Below, in pieces: positions 32,840 to 42,286 of a stretch of 59,481 nucleotides of DNA. Positions within the stretch are counted from its first letter, which is position 1. Each line of letters begins with the position of its first letter. The DNA lies in assembly GCA_050945515.1 (NCBI GenBank), contig JBMNTB010000011.1, positions 1 through 59,481 on the forward strand, in the 5' to 3' direction. Source of the DNA: UBA1046 sp050945515. GTDB taxonomy: Bacteria > Bacillota > Clostridia > Saccharofermentanales > DTU023. Made by a program: the position numbers and the translations under genes. The notes below the pieces were generated by a model, which had not been told where the DNA came from, searched no databases, and saw only the letters and a program-made list of their open reading frames with translations.

Positions 32840-33550
32840 TCAGATTGTGGCCAGAGTGTCCGCATAAGCCGACTGCGCAGATTGCCTAATTTCAGCTGCG
32901 GCCAGTGCCGGATCATCGGCTCCGAATATAGCGTTGCCGGCCACCAGTAGATTGGCTCCGGCCTTGACCATTTGCGCCGCAGTTCCTTTATTGATGCCGC
33001 CGTCCACTTGGATATGGAAAGACAGGCCTCTTTCCAAGCCGATTTGTCTCAGGCTTTCAACTTTTTCTAACATCTGACTGATAAAACTCTGCCCGCCAAA
33101 GCCGGGATTGACTGACATGACTAGTACCAGATCAACAAAAGGCAAGATCTCCGTCAGAGCTGTCAGAGGCGTCCCCGGATTGATCGCCACCCCGGGCGTG
33201 CAGTCCAGATCACGAATTTGAGTCGCCAGGCGCTGACTATGTACCGTACTTTCAATATGGAAAACCAAACTGTCGGCTCCTGCTTTAGCAAAAGGCTCCA
33301 GCCAAGCCTCCGGCTGATCGACCATCAGGTGAACATCGAGCAGCAAATTCGTAGCCTGACGTATTCTGGCCAGGACGGGCGGACCGAACGTGAGATTAGG
33401 AACAAAATGTCCGTCCATGATATCGCAATGCAGTATCTCGGCCTGATCTTTGATCAGTTCGATTTCTTCAGCGATACGGGCAAAGTCACAAGATAGCAGA
33501 GATGGACATAATAATGGCCTGCCGGCAGTTTCATGAAAAAGAGGCAGCAT
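32840..33550 (-). CDS. rpe: Ribulose-phosphate 3-epimerase
   Basis: Pentose-phosphate enzyme, TIM barrel, 236 residues with a short N-terminal extension. Motifs: CPSLLSCDFARI, HCDIMDGHFVPNLTFGP with metal His and Asp, LDVHLMVDQP, VLVMSVNPGFGGQSF and QVDGGIN. AAGGGAG precedes the ATG. It follows rsgA by 19 bp, the common Firmicutes order rsgA-rpe-thiN. Confidence 0.95.
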   Translation of the reverse strand: MLPLFHETAGRPLLCPSLLSCDFARIAEEIELIKDQAEILHCDIMDGHFVPNLTFGPPVLARIRQATNLLLDVHLMVDQPEAWLEPFAKAGADSLVFHIESTVHSQRLATQIRDLDCTPGVAINPGTPLTALTEILPFVDLVLVMSVNPGFGGQSFISQMLEKVESLRQIGLERGLSFHIQVDGGINKGTAAQMVKAGANLLVAGNAIFGADDPALAAAEIRQSAQSAYADTLATI

Positions 33551-33569
33551 GACAATTCAACTCCCTTGT

Positions 33570-34475
33570 TCAGTATTCCTGAGCCGCAATAATTTCAGCT
33601 CTCAGTTCCAGATAACGCTCATATCTTCCCGGTGGCATTGTTTGAGCCGAAACGGCACAGCCCAGCTCTCCGGTATGGGCACAACTGGCAAAGCGGCATT
33701 GCTGACTAAGCCGCTTAATCTCAGCATATCCGTCAGCCAGTCCGTCCGGATCTATGCCTGCAACAGCCAGGCTGACTTGGCTAAAACCGGGGGTATCGGC
33801 GAGATAACCGCCGGCCTTAAGCGGAAAGAGCTCGGTATGGCGTGTTGTATGTCGCCCACGACCAATCTTATCGGAAAGTTCACCGGTTTCCATCAGATCT
33901 GTACCGAAGAGACGGTTGAGCAGTGTCGATTTGCCGGTGCCTGACTGACCGGCAAAAGAAACTACCCGACCTTGAATCAAAGTTCGGAGTTCTTCTATCG
34001 CAGAGCCGTCATCACCAAAACCGGTCTCAAACAGCAATACCCCCGCTTCCTTATATTCACTCCTGATCTGCCGAGCTACCGTTTTACTCTTTTTGTGATC
34101 CATTTTATTAATGATCAGGGCCACTTCAATATCATGTGCATAAGACATGACAATCAGGCGATCGACCATCATAAGATCCGGCCGCGGTCGGGAAGCAGCA
34201 ACAGTAATTAGAACAAGATCTAAATTAGCCACCGCAGGCCTGGTTAAAAAGCTCTTGCGCGGCAGAATCTCCTCAATGATATAAGGTATATCAGGATCCT
34301 CACTGGGACCATAGATAACCTTATCGCCGGGGAGAGGCCTTGCTTCAGCTAGTCTTAGTATGCCGCGCAGCATGGCCAGATCTTGGAAATTATTAGAATG
34401 ACTGTGCAGAAGATAGTGCCCCCCGATTCCACGTAGGATGGTAGCAGTAGGCTGAGCTTGATCTACAGCAGTCAT
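33570..34475 (-). CDS. rsgA: Ribosome small-subunit biogenesis GTPase
   Basis: 301-residue circularly permuted GTPase that helps mature the 30S subunit. The G motifs appear in permuted order: NKMD (G4), then GQSGTGKSTLLN (G1), RHTTRHTEL (G2/G3 region) and DTPGFS (G3). A zinc knuckle near the C-terminus reads CRFASCAHTGELGC. Its start overlaps the pknB stop (ATGA). Confidence 0.96.
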   Translation of the reverse strand: MTAVDQAQPTATILRGIGGHYLLHSHSNNFQDLAMLRGILRLAEARPLPGDKVIYGPSEDPDIPYIIEEILPRKSFLTRPAVANLDLVLITVAASRPRPDLMMVDRLIVMSYAHDIEVALIINKMDHKKSKTVARQIRSEYKEAGVLLFETGFGDDGSAIEELRTLIQGRVVSFAGQSGTGKSTLLNRLFGTDLMETGELSDKIGRGRHTTRHTELFPLKAGGYLADTPGFSQVSLAVAGIDPDGLADGYAEIKRLSQQCRFASCAHTGELGCAVSAQTMPPGRYERYLELRAEIIAAQEY

Positions 34476-36670
34476 GGGCTTAAATATTTACTCCCGCCTC
34501 CGCTGCCCGCATCAGAAGTCGTTATTCCTTTTGTCTCAGGTTCAGTCTCAGGTTCAGGCTCAGTCTCAACCGGAACCGGCGTCGGCGTCGGCGTCGGTGT
34601 AGGTGTCGGTTCCGGAGTTGGTGTCGGTGTAGGTGTAGGAGTAGGATTCAAGAACTGATCATAATCCAATTTGGTACCAATCACCATTTCGATGGTATCA
34701 CCACTAAAACTCTGGCCGGCAGCAATACTCTGCTTTAAGATATAAATCTGGTTCCACTGGCTCTCATCACGAGTATCCAAAGCATTCGCCTCTGGAGAAC
34801 CGATACTGGTTGTCAAGATTTTCTTGATCCCGACCTGGCCTAGCAAACTATATGCCTGCGTCATATTTTTCCCCACCAGCTGCGGCATGATCTGGACGGC
34901 AGGCGGTGGTTTAGTTGGATTGAAATAGGAGATATAATCTTCTTTAGTACCGACTAAGACCGATACCTGGCTGCCGCTTTCTACAATTTGTCTCGCAGCG
35001 GGAGTCTGGGTAATAACCACTTTCTTAGCATCAGGGATATTGCGCCCCCCTACCGTGCTCTGACCACCCAAGATCAAATTGGAATCTTCCAGCATTTGAA
35101 TCGCCTGTTCCAGACTCTGATTGGTAATGTCAGGAACTTCGACAACCGCAGAGCCGGAACTGTAAATTATGGTTATTGTCGTATCGGGCGTCTGGAGACT
35201 GTTGGCCTGAGGAATAGTCCGAATAACTTTATCACGTTCTACTGTTTCTGATGCCTCTTGGCGGAAGCGGACATCGGCAAATCCCACGCCCCGGATCATT
35301 TCTTCTGCCGCCAGGCGCGATTGCCCGGCTACATCAGGCACTTCCAGGCTGCCCTGACCGATTGAGACATAGAGATTGAGAATAGCATTTTGGGGATTGA
35401 TCTTGACTGTTCCATCTGATTCAGGATCCTGCTTGAGGATAATTCCTTGATTAACCGAATCATCCTCAACTGTGTGGATTTCAATTTCCAGATCTTGTTG
35501 TCTCAATTCTTCCAGCTCGGGCATCGCTTCTTCATAATCCCGGCCCACGAAATTCGGCAGCGTAATTTCCAGATTCTCCGGCTGATCAGGTTTATTATTA
35601 AATCTCTGCACCAACCAGATCACCAAAATGGCGACCAGAATCATTGTAACTGCGACAATACCTATGACCATCGCCGTATCACGATAGCGAGATGTGCGTC
35701 TCTTATTATAAGTATGCTCAATCTCGCGTAATTTGTTGTAATTAGCCTGTTGTCTCTGGAGGCCGATGGCAGAAGTAGAACCCTCCCAGGCGGCCGTCTT
35801 GGGAATAACTCCATAGACACCGTTGGGATCAATCATAAAGGCATCCAGTTCATCAACAAATTCGCGAGCGGACTGATAACGTCCGTCCGGATTTTTTTGC
35901 ATGGCTTTATTGACGATTGCATCTAAAGCAGGAGGCAGACTGCGCACATGCGTAGAGGGCAAAGCCGGTGTTTCCTGCAAATGCTTAATTGCCACAGCTA
36001 CTGAGGATTCGCCGTCAAAAGGCAGCTGACCGGTCAGCATTTCATAAAATACAACACCCAGTGAATAGAGATCAGAGCGGGTGGTAATGGCCCCGCCTCT
36101 GGCTTGTTCCGGCGAGAAATAGTGCACTGAACCAAGCACCATTCCGCCTGTCAAGGTAATGGTATTGGCGCTTGAGGTGCGTGCTATGCCGAAGTCCGTG
36201 ACTTTGGCCACCATATTCGGTGTAATCAGAATATTCTGCGGTTTAATATCGCGATGGATAACACCGCGCTGATGCGCATGCTCCAATGCCAGACCAATCT
36301 GAATCATCAATGGTGTAGCCAGCCTATAGTCCAGATATCCGTGCTCTTGGATCAGCTCCTTAAGGGTACGACCCTCAACATATTCCTGCACAATATATCT
36401 GGTTTTGCCATCCTGACCATAATCCAGAACACTGACAATATTGGGATTGTCCAAACTGGCAGCAGCCCTGGCTTCAGTAGCAAAGCGCTTGATAAATTCG
36501 GGATCCTCTGTAAGTTCATCATGCATCAGTTTCAGGGCTACATAATCACCCAGGTCAAGGTCTTGAGCCAGATAAACAGAGGCCATTCCTCCTTGGCCCA
36601 GACTGCGCACAATGCGATAGCGCCCACCGATCACAGAACCAGGGGCCAGTTGATAATTACTCTTGCGCAT
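34472..36670 (-). CDS. pknB: PASTA-domain Ser/Thr protein kinase (PknB/PrkC type)
   Basis: 732-residue membrane kinase that senses peptidoglycan fragments or lipid II and phosphorylates envelope and division proteins. Kinase domain 12-275: GQGGMASVY, catalytic lysine K47 (VALKLM), HRDIKPQN (D141), DFG at 159-161, SPEQA. One membrane helix at 332-355, then four extracellular PASTA units at about 370-438, 442-506, 510-576 and 595-667, and an unusual TP-repeat and Glu/Pro tail to the end. AGGAGAG precedes the ATG, inside the end of prpC. The partner phosphatase is directly upstream, so signal-on and signal-off enzymes are co-expressed. Confidence 0.96.
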   Translation of the reverse strand: MRKSNYQLAPGSVIGGRYRIVRSLGQGGMASVYLAQDLDLGDYVALKLMHDELTEDPEFIKRFATEARAAASLDNPNIVSVLDYGQDGKTRYIVQEYVEGRTLKELIQEHGYLDYRLATPLMIQIGLALEHAHQRGVIHRDIKPQNILITPNMVAKVTDFGIARTSSANTITLTGGMVLGSVHYFSPEQARGGAITTRSDLYSLGVVFYEMLTGQLPFDGESSVAVAIKHLQETPALPSTHVRSLPPALDAIVNKAMQKNPDGRYQSAREFVDELDAFMIDPNGVYGVIPKTAAWEGSTSAIGLQRQQANYNKLREIEHTYNKRRTSRYRDTAMVIGIVAVTMILVAILVIWLVQRFNNKPDQPENLEITLPNFVGRDYEEAMPELEELRQQDLEIEIHTVEDDSVNQGIILKQDPESDGTVKINPQNAILNLYVSIGQGSLEVPDVAGQSRLAAEEMIRGVGFADVRFRQEASETVERDKVIRTIPQANSLQTPDTTITIIYSSGSAVVEVPDITNQSLEQAIQMLEDSNLILGGQSTVGGRNIPDAKKVVITQTPAARQIVESGSQVSVLVGTKEDYISYFNPTKPPPAVQIMPQLVGKNMTQAYSLLGQVGIKKILTTSIGSPEANALDTRDESQWNQIYILKQSIAAGQSFSGDTIEMVIGTKLDYDQFLNPTPTPTPTPTPEPTPTPTPTPTPVPVETEPEPETEPETKGITTSDAGSGGGSKYLSP
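34577..34645 (-). repeat. Degenerate hexamer repeats coding for a Thr-Pro tail
   Basis: About 70 bp of ACACCGAC-like 6-bp units coding for alternating Thr-Pro at the PknB C-terminus; likely variable in length. Confidence 0.7.
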
Positions 36671-37430
36671 TTGACTCTCCTATGCCTCTGAACACTAAAA
36701 TTACGGTAACATCATCACTTCCTCCGGAAGCATGGGCAATATCCACCAGCTTTTCGGCCGCTTCCCTGGCAGTAAGCGAATTCTTAATCACCCACATTAT
36801 ATCCTCATCGGGAACATAACCGTGCAAACCGTCACTGCAAATAAGATAACGGTCATGATGCACCAGCTCATGTGAAGTAACATCCGGCCTGACATAATCC
36901 GGTGCTCCCAGGGCCTGGGTTAGGATATGGCGTCGGGCATGAAAGCGTGCTTCCTGCGGTTCGATCTCGCCCAGATCAAGCATCTCCTGCACCAAGGTGT
37001 GATCTCTGGTCAATTGCTCCAGCTGTCCCGAACGGAACACATAACATCTGCTATCACCAATCTGACAGAGATACAGCACTTCCGGATAAAATACGGCACA
37101 GGTCAGAGTCGTGCCCATTCCACTGTTACTCTTGCTTTCCAGTGACTTTTTATAGATATCGATATTAATTGTCTGGATAGTATCTTCAAGTACCTGCATA
37201 ACAGTAGCTTTATCATCTCGTTCAGGTAACAGCGGCAGTAGAAGTTCTCTGATCCCATCAACTGCTGTCTTGCTGGCCAGTTCTCCGTTCAAATGGCCGC
37301 CCATACCGTCAGCTACTGCCAAAATAACCGGGAAAGTCTTTTCCCGACTGACAATAACGAAATTATCTTCATTGACTTTCCGGTTGGGACCCTTGCGGCT
37401 CATAGCTGCATAATGCAGATTTTCCAGCAT
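36657..37430 (-). CDS. prpC: PP2C-family Ser/Thr phosphatase
   Basis: 257-residue metal-dependent phosphatase that reverses PknB phosphorylation. Motifs: KVNEDNF (metal Glu-Asp), LAVADGMGGHLNGE, SGMGTTL, GDSRCYVF, and near the end SGGSDDVTVILV. ATG 37430 follows AAGGAG at a spacing of 11; it lies 62 bp inside rlmN. Overlaps pknB by 14 bp. Confidence 0.95.
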   Translation of the reverse strand: MLENLHYAAMSRKGPNRKVNEDNFVIVSREKTFPVILAVADGMGGHLNGELASKTAVDGIRELLLPLLPERDDKATVMQVLEDTIQTINIDIYKKSLESKSNSGMGTTLTCAVFYPEVLYLCQIGDSRCYVFRSGQLEQLTRDHTLVQEMLDLGEIEPQEARFHARRHILTQALGAPDYVRPDVTSHELVHHDRYLICSDGLHGYVPDEDIMWVIKNSLTAREAAEKLVDIAHASGGSDDVTVILVFRGIGESNAQE

Positions 37431-38469
37431 TTTCGTGACTTCTCCTTAATTGGCCGCAGGCGGCGGTAATATCTGTTCCTAACTCCCGCCTCAGTGTGAC
37501 CTTAATCTTATTCTCTTCCAGGACTTGTTTAAAGCTCATTCTACCGGCCCTAGAAGTCGGACGATAATCAAGACCAGGAACCGCATTGGCAGCGATTAAA
37601 TTCACATGACACAATTTACCTTGCAGTGCAGCTGCCAGTTCCAATGCCTGATCCTTACTGTCATTTATACCGGCAAATAATGCATATTCATATGTAATGC
37701 GCCTACCGCTCTGACGGGCATATCTCTCACCGGCGTCAATCAGTTTCGTAAAAGGATATCTCTCAGCCGTCGGCATTAATTTCTTGCGTAGGGGCTGATT
37801 AGGGGCATGTAACGAAACCGAAAGCGTTATGGGCAAATTTTCATCTATGAATTTTATCATTTTATCTATAATGCCGCAAGTTGACACGGTTACACGGCGC
37901 AGGCTGATCTGCAAACCTTGAGGATCTCGCAGGCGTTTGAGAAATTCAACTAAGTTGTGATAATTATCAAACGGTTCGCCGATACCCATAATAGTGACAT
38001 GGCTGACCTTGTTGCCACACAATCTATTAATCAGGGCAACTTGAGCCAGCATCTCGCCGGCCGTCAGATTCCTGACTAAGCCCGGACCGCCGGAAGCACA
38101 AAATTTACATTGCATACGGCATCCAACCTGGGATGAGATACAGACTGCATTTCCATATCTGTACTGCATCAAGACTGCTTCGATCATATTGCCATCGCGC
38201 AGGGACAAGAGATATTTGACTGTGTCGTCAAGTTTTGACTTAATATCGGCTTTAACATCCAGGGGAATTGGTTCAAAATCGGCACTTAATCGGGAACGGA
38301 TTTCCTTACTTAGATTGGAAAACTGTGCAAAATCCGGCAGACCTTTCTTTTGCCAAGCAAAAATCTGTTCTGCGCGATATGACTCTAGATCATGAAGATC
38401 ACACCAGGCACGAATATCTGACAAAGTCAGATCATAAAAATTTCGCTTAGGTTGACTGGCGCTGACCAT
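37369..38469 (-). CDS. rlmN: 23S rRNA/tRNA adenine-C2 methyltransferase
   Basis: Radical-SAM enzyme that methylates A2503 of 23S rRNA and A37 of some tRNAs. 366 residues. The SAM cluster motif is CRMQCKFC; other signatures are YGNAVCISSQVGC, NIxxMGxGEP-like HVTIMGIGEPFDNY, and RRELGTDITAACGQL with the methyl-carrying cysteine. An extra C-terminal tail of about 25 residues, overlapping prpC, is unusual and may be without function. Confidence 0.95.
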   Translation of the reverse strand: MVSASQPKRNFYDLTLSDIRAWCDLHDLESYRAEQIFAWQKKGLPDFAQFSNLSKEIRSRLSADFEPIPLDVKADIKSKLDDTVKYLLSLRDGNMIEAVLMQYRYGNAVCISSQVGCRMQCKFCASGGPGLVRNLTAGEMLAQVALINRLCGNKVSHVTIMGIGEPFDNYHNLVEFLKRLRDPQGLQISLRRVTVSTCGIIDKMIKFIDENLPITLSVSLHAPNQPLRKKLMPTAERYPFTKLIDAGERYARQSGRRITYEYALFAGINDSKDQALELAAALQGKLCHVNLIAANAVPGLDYRPTSRAGRMSFKQVLEENKIKVTLRRELGTDITAACGQLRRSHENAGKSALCSYEPQGSQPESQ

Positions 38470-38473
38470 TTTA

Positions 38474-39415
38474 CTAGCCTAGGGGGGTCCCGGTAGCATA
38501 ATTGTGAGCGCATTCGCAGCAAGACATGACTTTACCCCCTGCCGGCTGAATAATCTCTAAATCGATCAGACCACTGCCGGCAGCAACTGTAATTGTCTTA
38601 CCACAGTTGACAATAGTTCCGGCTGCAGCAAAAGATTGATCGGAATCGTCTGCCAGCCTGGCAGAAATAATCTTGATTCTTTTGTCATTGCAGAAAGTAT
38701 AGGCGCCGGGCCAGGGCTGCGTTCCCCGGATCAGATTATGAATTTGGCGAGCCGATTGGAACCAGTCGACTTTTCCGCTTTCACGGGTCAGCATTCCGGC
38801 AAAAGTTGCCTTGCTATGATCTTGCTCTCGGCTTTCTACTTCGCCCTGTAAATAGGCAGGCATTAGATCCAGAATCATGTCGGCGCCTACTGCTGCCAGT
38901 TCAGACATCAACTCACCGGCAGTGGTATCTTTTGCGATCGGATAATCACGCTGTGCCAGGATCGGCCCGCTATCCATCCCGGCCGACATCTCAATCACAG
39001 TTACACCCGTCATACTCTCGCCGGCAATAATAGCGGCCTGGACCGGTGCTGCTCCACGATACAGGGGCAACAGAGACGGATGAATATTAAGACAGCCCAG
39101 AGTAGGGATATCCAATAATGTCTGTGGCAGTATCTGTCCATATGAAGCAGTAAGTATCAAATCAGGAGCAAAGGCTCTGAGCCGACAGAGAAAATCCTCG
39201 TCTTTGACGCGCTCCGGCTGCCAGCAGGGTATTTTCTGCTCCAACGCCCAGAGTTTGACCGGCGGCGCAGTAAGCACACAGCGTCTTCCCTGAGGTCTGT
39301 CCGGTTGGGTCACGATCAGATCCGGTTTCAGACCTCCGACTTTTAAGCGCCCCAAGACGACGACGGAAAATTCCGGCGTACCGAAAAAAACCAGACTGTG
39401 TTTTTTATTCTGCAT
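38474..39415 (-). CDS. fmt: Methionyl-tRNA formyltransferase
   Basis: Formylates initiator Met-tRNA with 10-formyl-THF. 313 residues: FFGTPEFSVVVL at the start, then LNIHPSLLPLYRGAAPVQAAI with the catalytic His, and MDSGPILAQ. The C-terminal OB-like domain is complete. Lies 4 bp before rlmN and 58 bp after def. Confidence 0.96.
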   Translation of the reverse strand: MQNKKHSLVFFGTPEFSVVVLGRLKVGGLKPDLIVTQPDRPQGRRCVLTAPPVKLWALEQKIPCWQPERVKDEDFLCRLRAFAPDLILTASYGQILPQTLLDIPTLGCLNIHPSLLPLYRGAAPVQAAIIAGESMTGVTVIEMSAGMDSGPILAQRDYPIAKDTTAGELMSELAAVGADMILDLMPAYLQGEVESREQDHSKATFAGMLTRESGKVDWFQSARQIHNLIRGTQPWPGAYTFCNDKRIKIISARLADDSDQSFAAAGTIVNCGKTITVAAGSGLIDLEIIQPAGGKVMSCCECAHNYATGTPLG

Positions 39416-39473
39416 CAGAAATATATCCTCGTCTATGTCCTGTCTTGGTGCTTAAAAAGGCTATCACTGTTAT

Positions 39474-39974
39474 CTATATTTGGTCAGCAACTATGTCTTC
39501 GGAGCTGCTACCGGCCTCAACCAAAGGTGAAATAGCTTTATCTCGGTATAAAATGCCATCCAAATGATCAATTTCATGGCAGACACAGACTGCAGCCAAT
39601 CCGGTCACTTCCAGCCTGAAAGTATCCCCTGCCAGATTTTCCGCTTCCATAAGAACCCGTTGCGGACGCTCAACATTGCCTACCAGGCCGGGCAGCGACA
39701 GGCAGCCTTCCTCACCGACAACAGCTCCCTCCTGTTCAATAATTCGAGGATTGATGGCTACAATATCTTCCGCCTCTTTCATACCCAGATTCATCACAAA
39801 AACTCTGCGCAACACACCTACCTGTGGTGCTGCCAGACCTACGCCGCTATTGACTCTCATGGTCTCTTGCATGTCAGCTACAAGTATCTTTAGGCGCTCG
39901 TTCCATTTAGTGACCGGGCGCGACTTTTTTCTGAGGATAGGATCACCTTCAATTAGGATATTTCGTAAGGCCAT
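39474..39974 (-). CDS. def: Peptide deformylase
   Basis: Fe/Zn enzyme that removes the N-formyl group from new proteins. 166 residues with all three motifs: GVGLAAPQVG, EEGCLSLPG and HEIDH. Substrate pathway matches its neighbour fmt. GGGAGAG precedes the ATG. A possible extended -10 (TGTTATAAT) lies in the 41-bp gap after priA, so def-fmt might have extra transcription. Confidence 0.96.
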   Translation of the reverse strand: MALRNILIEGDPILRKKSRPVTKWNERLKILVADMQETMRVNSGVGLAAPQVGVLRRVFVMNLGMKEAEDIVAINPRIIEQEGAVVGEEGCLSLPGLVGNVERPQRVLMEAENLAGDTFRLEVTGLAAVCVCHEIDHLDGILYRDKAISPLVEAGSSSEDIVADQI

Positions 39975-40015
39975 AGGACTCTCCCTTCTTAGATCACAAT
40001 TATAACATGCCGCGC

Positions 40016-42283
40016 CTAGAGCATCGAATAGGGATTAATATCGAGAATGGTTGCGACACCGGGCTTTTTACGGAAATCGTCAGCCGTTCTGAGGAGTAAA
40101 GTTATGGCTTCTTTAGATGGAGATTTGGCGATTAGTCGGAAACGGTAACGTCCCCTGAGGCGAGACAGCGGTGCTCTTTGGCCGGGCAATAGCTCTAATG
40201 AGGCAAAGCTACCCGGATAGCGAGCAATCCGGCGACAGAGATAATCATAGAGATTGTTCAGCTGTTCTTTTACCGCAGCTTCACTGCGCCCGGAGAGAAT
40301 AATCAGACCCAAATGCCCAAAGGGCGGGTAGCCAGCCCTGCTCCTGAAAGCCAGCTCATGATCAAAAAAGTTTTCATAATCCTGTCCGGCGGCCGCACGG
40401 ATAATTTGGTCATCCGGCTGAGCCGTCTGAATTATCACCTGTCCCGGCAGATCACCTCTACCTGCTCTGCCGGCAGCTTGTGTCAAAAGCTGGAAAGTAT
40501 GTTCACCTGCCCTGTAATTGCTCTGAGCCAGCATCTGATCCGCTGACAGAATACCAACCAGAGTTACATTATGGAAATCATGCCCTTTGGCTATCATCTG
40601 AGTTCCAATCAGGCAATCATATTCATGCCTGGCAAAGGCGGATAGAATTTCCTGATGAGAATAGCGACCGCTGGTGGTATCGAGATCCATTCTAATGGCA
40701 CTGGCTGCCGGGAATAATTCCCGGAACAGTGTTTCAGCCTGTTGTGTTCCTGCGCCAATGGTGTCCAGATCGGTGCCATGACATTCTGCACAGAATTCAG
40801 GCAGAGGAAAAATCTTGCCGCAGTAATGACAAATCAGATGCTCTTTGCCACTCTGCCAGGGATTTTTATGAGTAGTCAAGGCAATATCACAATTAGGACA
40901 CTCGATACTGGCGCCGCAGTCGCAGCAATAAACAGAATTGGCAAAGCCCCGTCGGTTAATTAGAAGCATGGCCTGTTCGGATCGTTCAAAGGTCTCCTGC
41001 AGTGCTCTGATCAAAGGCCGGCTGAACAGATGTTTGTGACCGGCTGCTCTTTCTGCTCTCAGGTCAACAATGCCGACTTGGGCCATTCCGGCCTCACCGA
41101 CTCGCTTTGACAGTAGCAGCCGAGTACTGCGCCCCTCTCTGACCCGATAACAGGTTTCGACCGCGGGTGTAGCAGAACCCAGTACCAGCACCGCTCCGAC
41201 CAGTAATGATCGGATTCTAGCCATATCCACCGCTTGATAACGAGGCATTGTTTCCGATTTATAGCTCTGATCTTGTTCTTCATCGACAACGATAAGCCCT
41301 AAATTAGTCAAGGGGGCAAAGACAGCTGATCTGGCGCCCACAACTATCTTTTTCTCACCGGACAGGATGCGTTGCCAGGTTTCATATCGTTCCGCAGGTG
41401 TCAGCCGACTGTGCAGGATGGCCGCTTGCTGATCAAAGCGGGCGGAAACTCGCGCTACCATAAGTGGCGTCAGTGCGATCTCGGGCACCAAAATAAGCAC
41501 GGTCTTACCCTGTTTCAGCACCCTCTCCGCTGCCTGCAGATAGACCTCGGTTTTGCCGGAACCTGTTACTCCCTGCAAAAGGAACTCCTGCAGTTGCCCC
41601 GGTTGTGCCACAGTCAGAGCGGCGCTAATACTATTCACTGCATCGACTTGTTCTTCAGTGAGCACAATTTCCTGCTCGTCTAATTCAAGTTCCGGAGCGG
41701 CGGAAAGTTCGCGTCGGGTAATCTGTGAGAAGAAAGTCAGGATACCTTTTTTCTGCAGATAATTGAGTACGCTATATCTCACCTGGCAGGCCTGTTCGAT
41801 TTCAGAGAGGGCGGCAGATTCCTGTACCAGTAAGAACTCTGCCACCCGCACATGCCCCAAGCTCTTGAACTCATCCTCTGCCAGCATCTCCACCACACAG
41901 TCCGGATCAGTCAGACGAGCCGCCAGCTCCTTTTTATCGCCAACGGTTGTCACAACATACGGCACCATAGTTCTAATCGCCCTGCCCCGCGAACAGAAAT
42001 ATCTGCGCCGCATTTCCCGGGCCAGCTCCAGCAGTTCCGGTGTCACCAGCGGTCTGGGATTGACCAGTCCGCTGATACTGCGCAGTTCAGTTTCGCCTAG
42101 ATCTGCCGGCGGCTTGGCAACAATACGGTAGACATAGCCTCTGACCGGCTGTTTTCGTTTGGCAAAGGGGACTTCAATCAGGCAACCGGGCTTGATCTGA
42201 TCAGCCAGAGCAGGTGGAATCAGATATGTCCAATCCCGATCAAATTGCCGGGTTGCCTCTTCAAGCCAAACCTCAGCATACAT
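40016..42283 (-). CDS. priA: Primosomal replication-restart helicase PriA
   Basis: 755-residue superfamily 2 helicase that reloads the replisome at stalled forks. N-terminal DNA-binding part, Walker A in GVTGSGKTEVYL near 243-254, zinc-binding cysteines CCDCGASIECPNC and CHYCGK...CAEC, and AGRAGRGDLPGQVIIQT. The Walker B motif reads DEEQ (VVDEEQDQSYK) where PriA proteins nearly always have DEEH. The start follows GGAGG, 3 bp after polC. Confidence 0.95.
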   Translation of the reverse strand: MYAEVWLEEATRQFDRDWTYLIPPALADQIKPGCLIEVPFAKRKQPVRGYVYRIVAKPPADLGETELRSISGLVNPRPLVTPELLELAREMRRRYFCSRGRAIRTMVPYVVTTVGDKKELAARLTDPDCVVEMLAEDEFKSLGHVRVAEFLLVQESAALSEIEQACQVRYSVLNYLQKKGILTFFSQITRRELSAAPELELDEQEIVLTEEQVDAVNSISAALTVAQPGQLQEFLLQGVTGSGKTEVYLQAAERVLKQGKTVLILVPEIALTPLMVARVSARFDQQAAILHSRLTPAERYETWQRILSGEKKIVVGARSAVFAPLTNLGLIVVDEEQDQSYKSETMPRYQAVDMARIRSLLVGAVLVLGSATPAVETCYRVREGRSTRLLLSKRVGEAGMAQVGIVDLRAERAAGHKHLFSRPLIRALQETFERSEQAMLLINRRGFANSVYCCDCGASIECPNCDIALTTHKNPWQSGKEHLICHYCGKIFPLPEFCAECHGTDLDTIGAGTQQAETLFRELFPAASAIRMDLDTTSGRYSHQEILSAFARHEYDCLIGTQMIAKGHDFHNVTLVGILSADQMLAQSNYRAGEHTFQLLTQAAGRAGRGDLPGQVIIQTAQPDDQIIRAAAGQDYENFFDHELAFRSRAGYPPFGHLGLIILSGRSEAAVKEQLNNLYDYLCRRIARYPGSFASLELLPGQRAPLSRLRGRYRFRLIAKSPSKEAITLLLRTADDFRKKPGVATILDINPYSML

Positions 42284-42286
42284 ATT

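Noticed and set aside
32830..32916. Longer thiN beginning inside rpe
   Set aside because: No properly spaced ribosome site, and the extra residues come from the rpe frame overlap; the TTG at 32829 fits better.
34458..34658. Gly/Val-rich plus-strand open frame
   Set aside because: It is the reverse reading of the Thr-Pro repeats of PknB. The same holds for the one at 14205-14429 opposite the PKPT linker.
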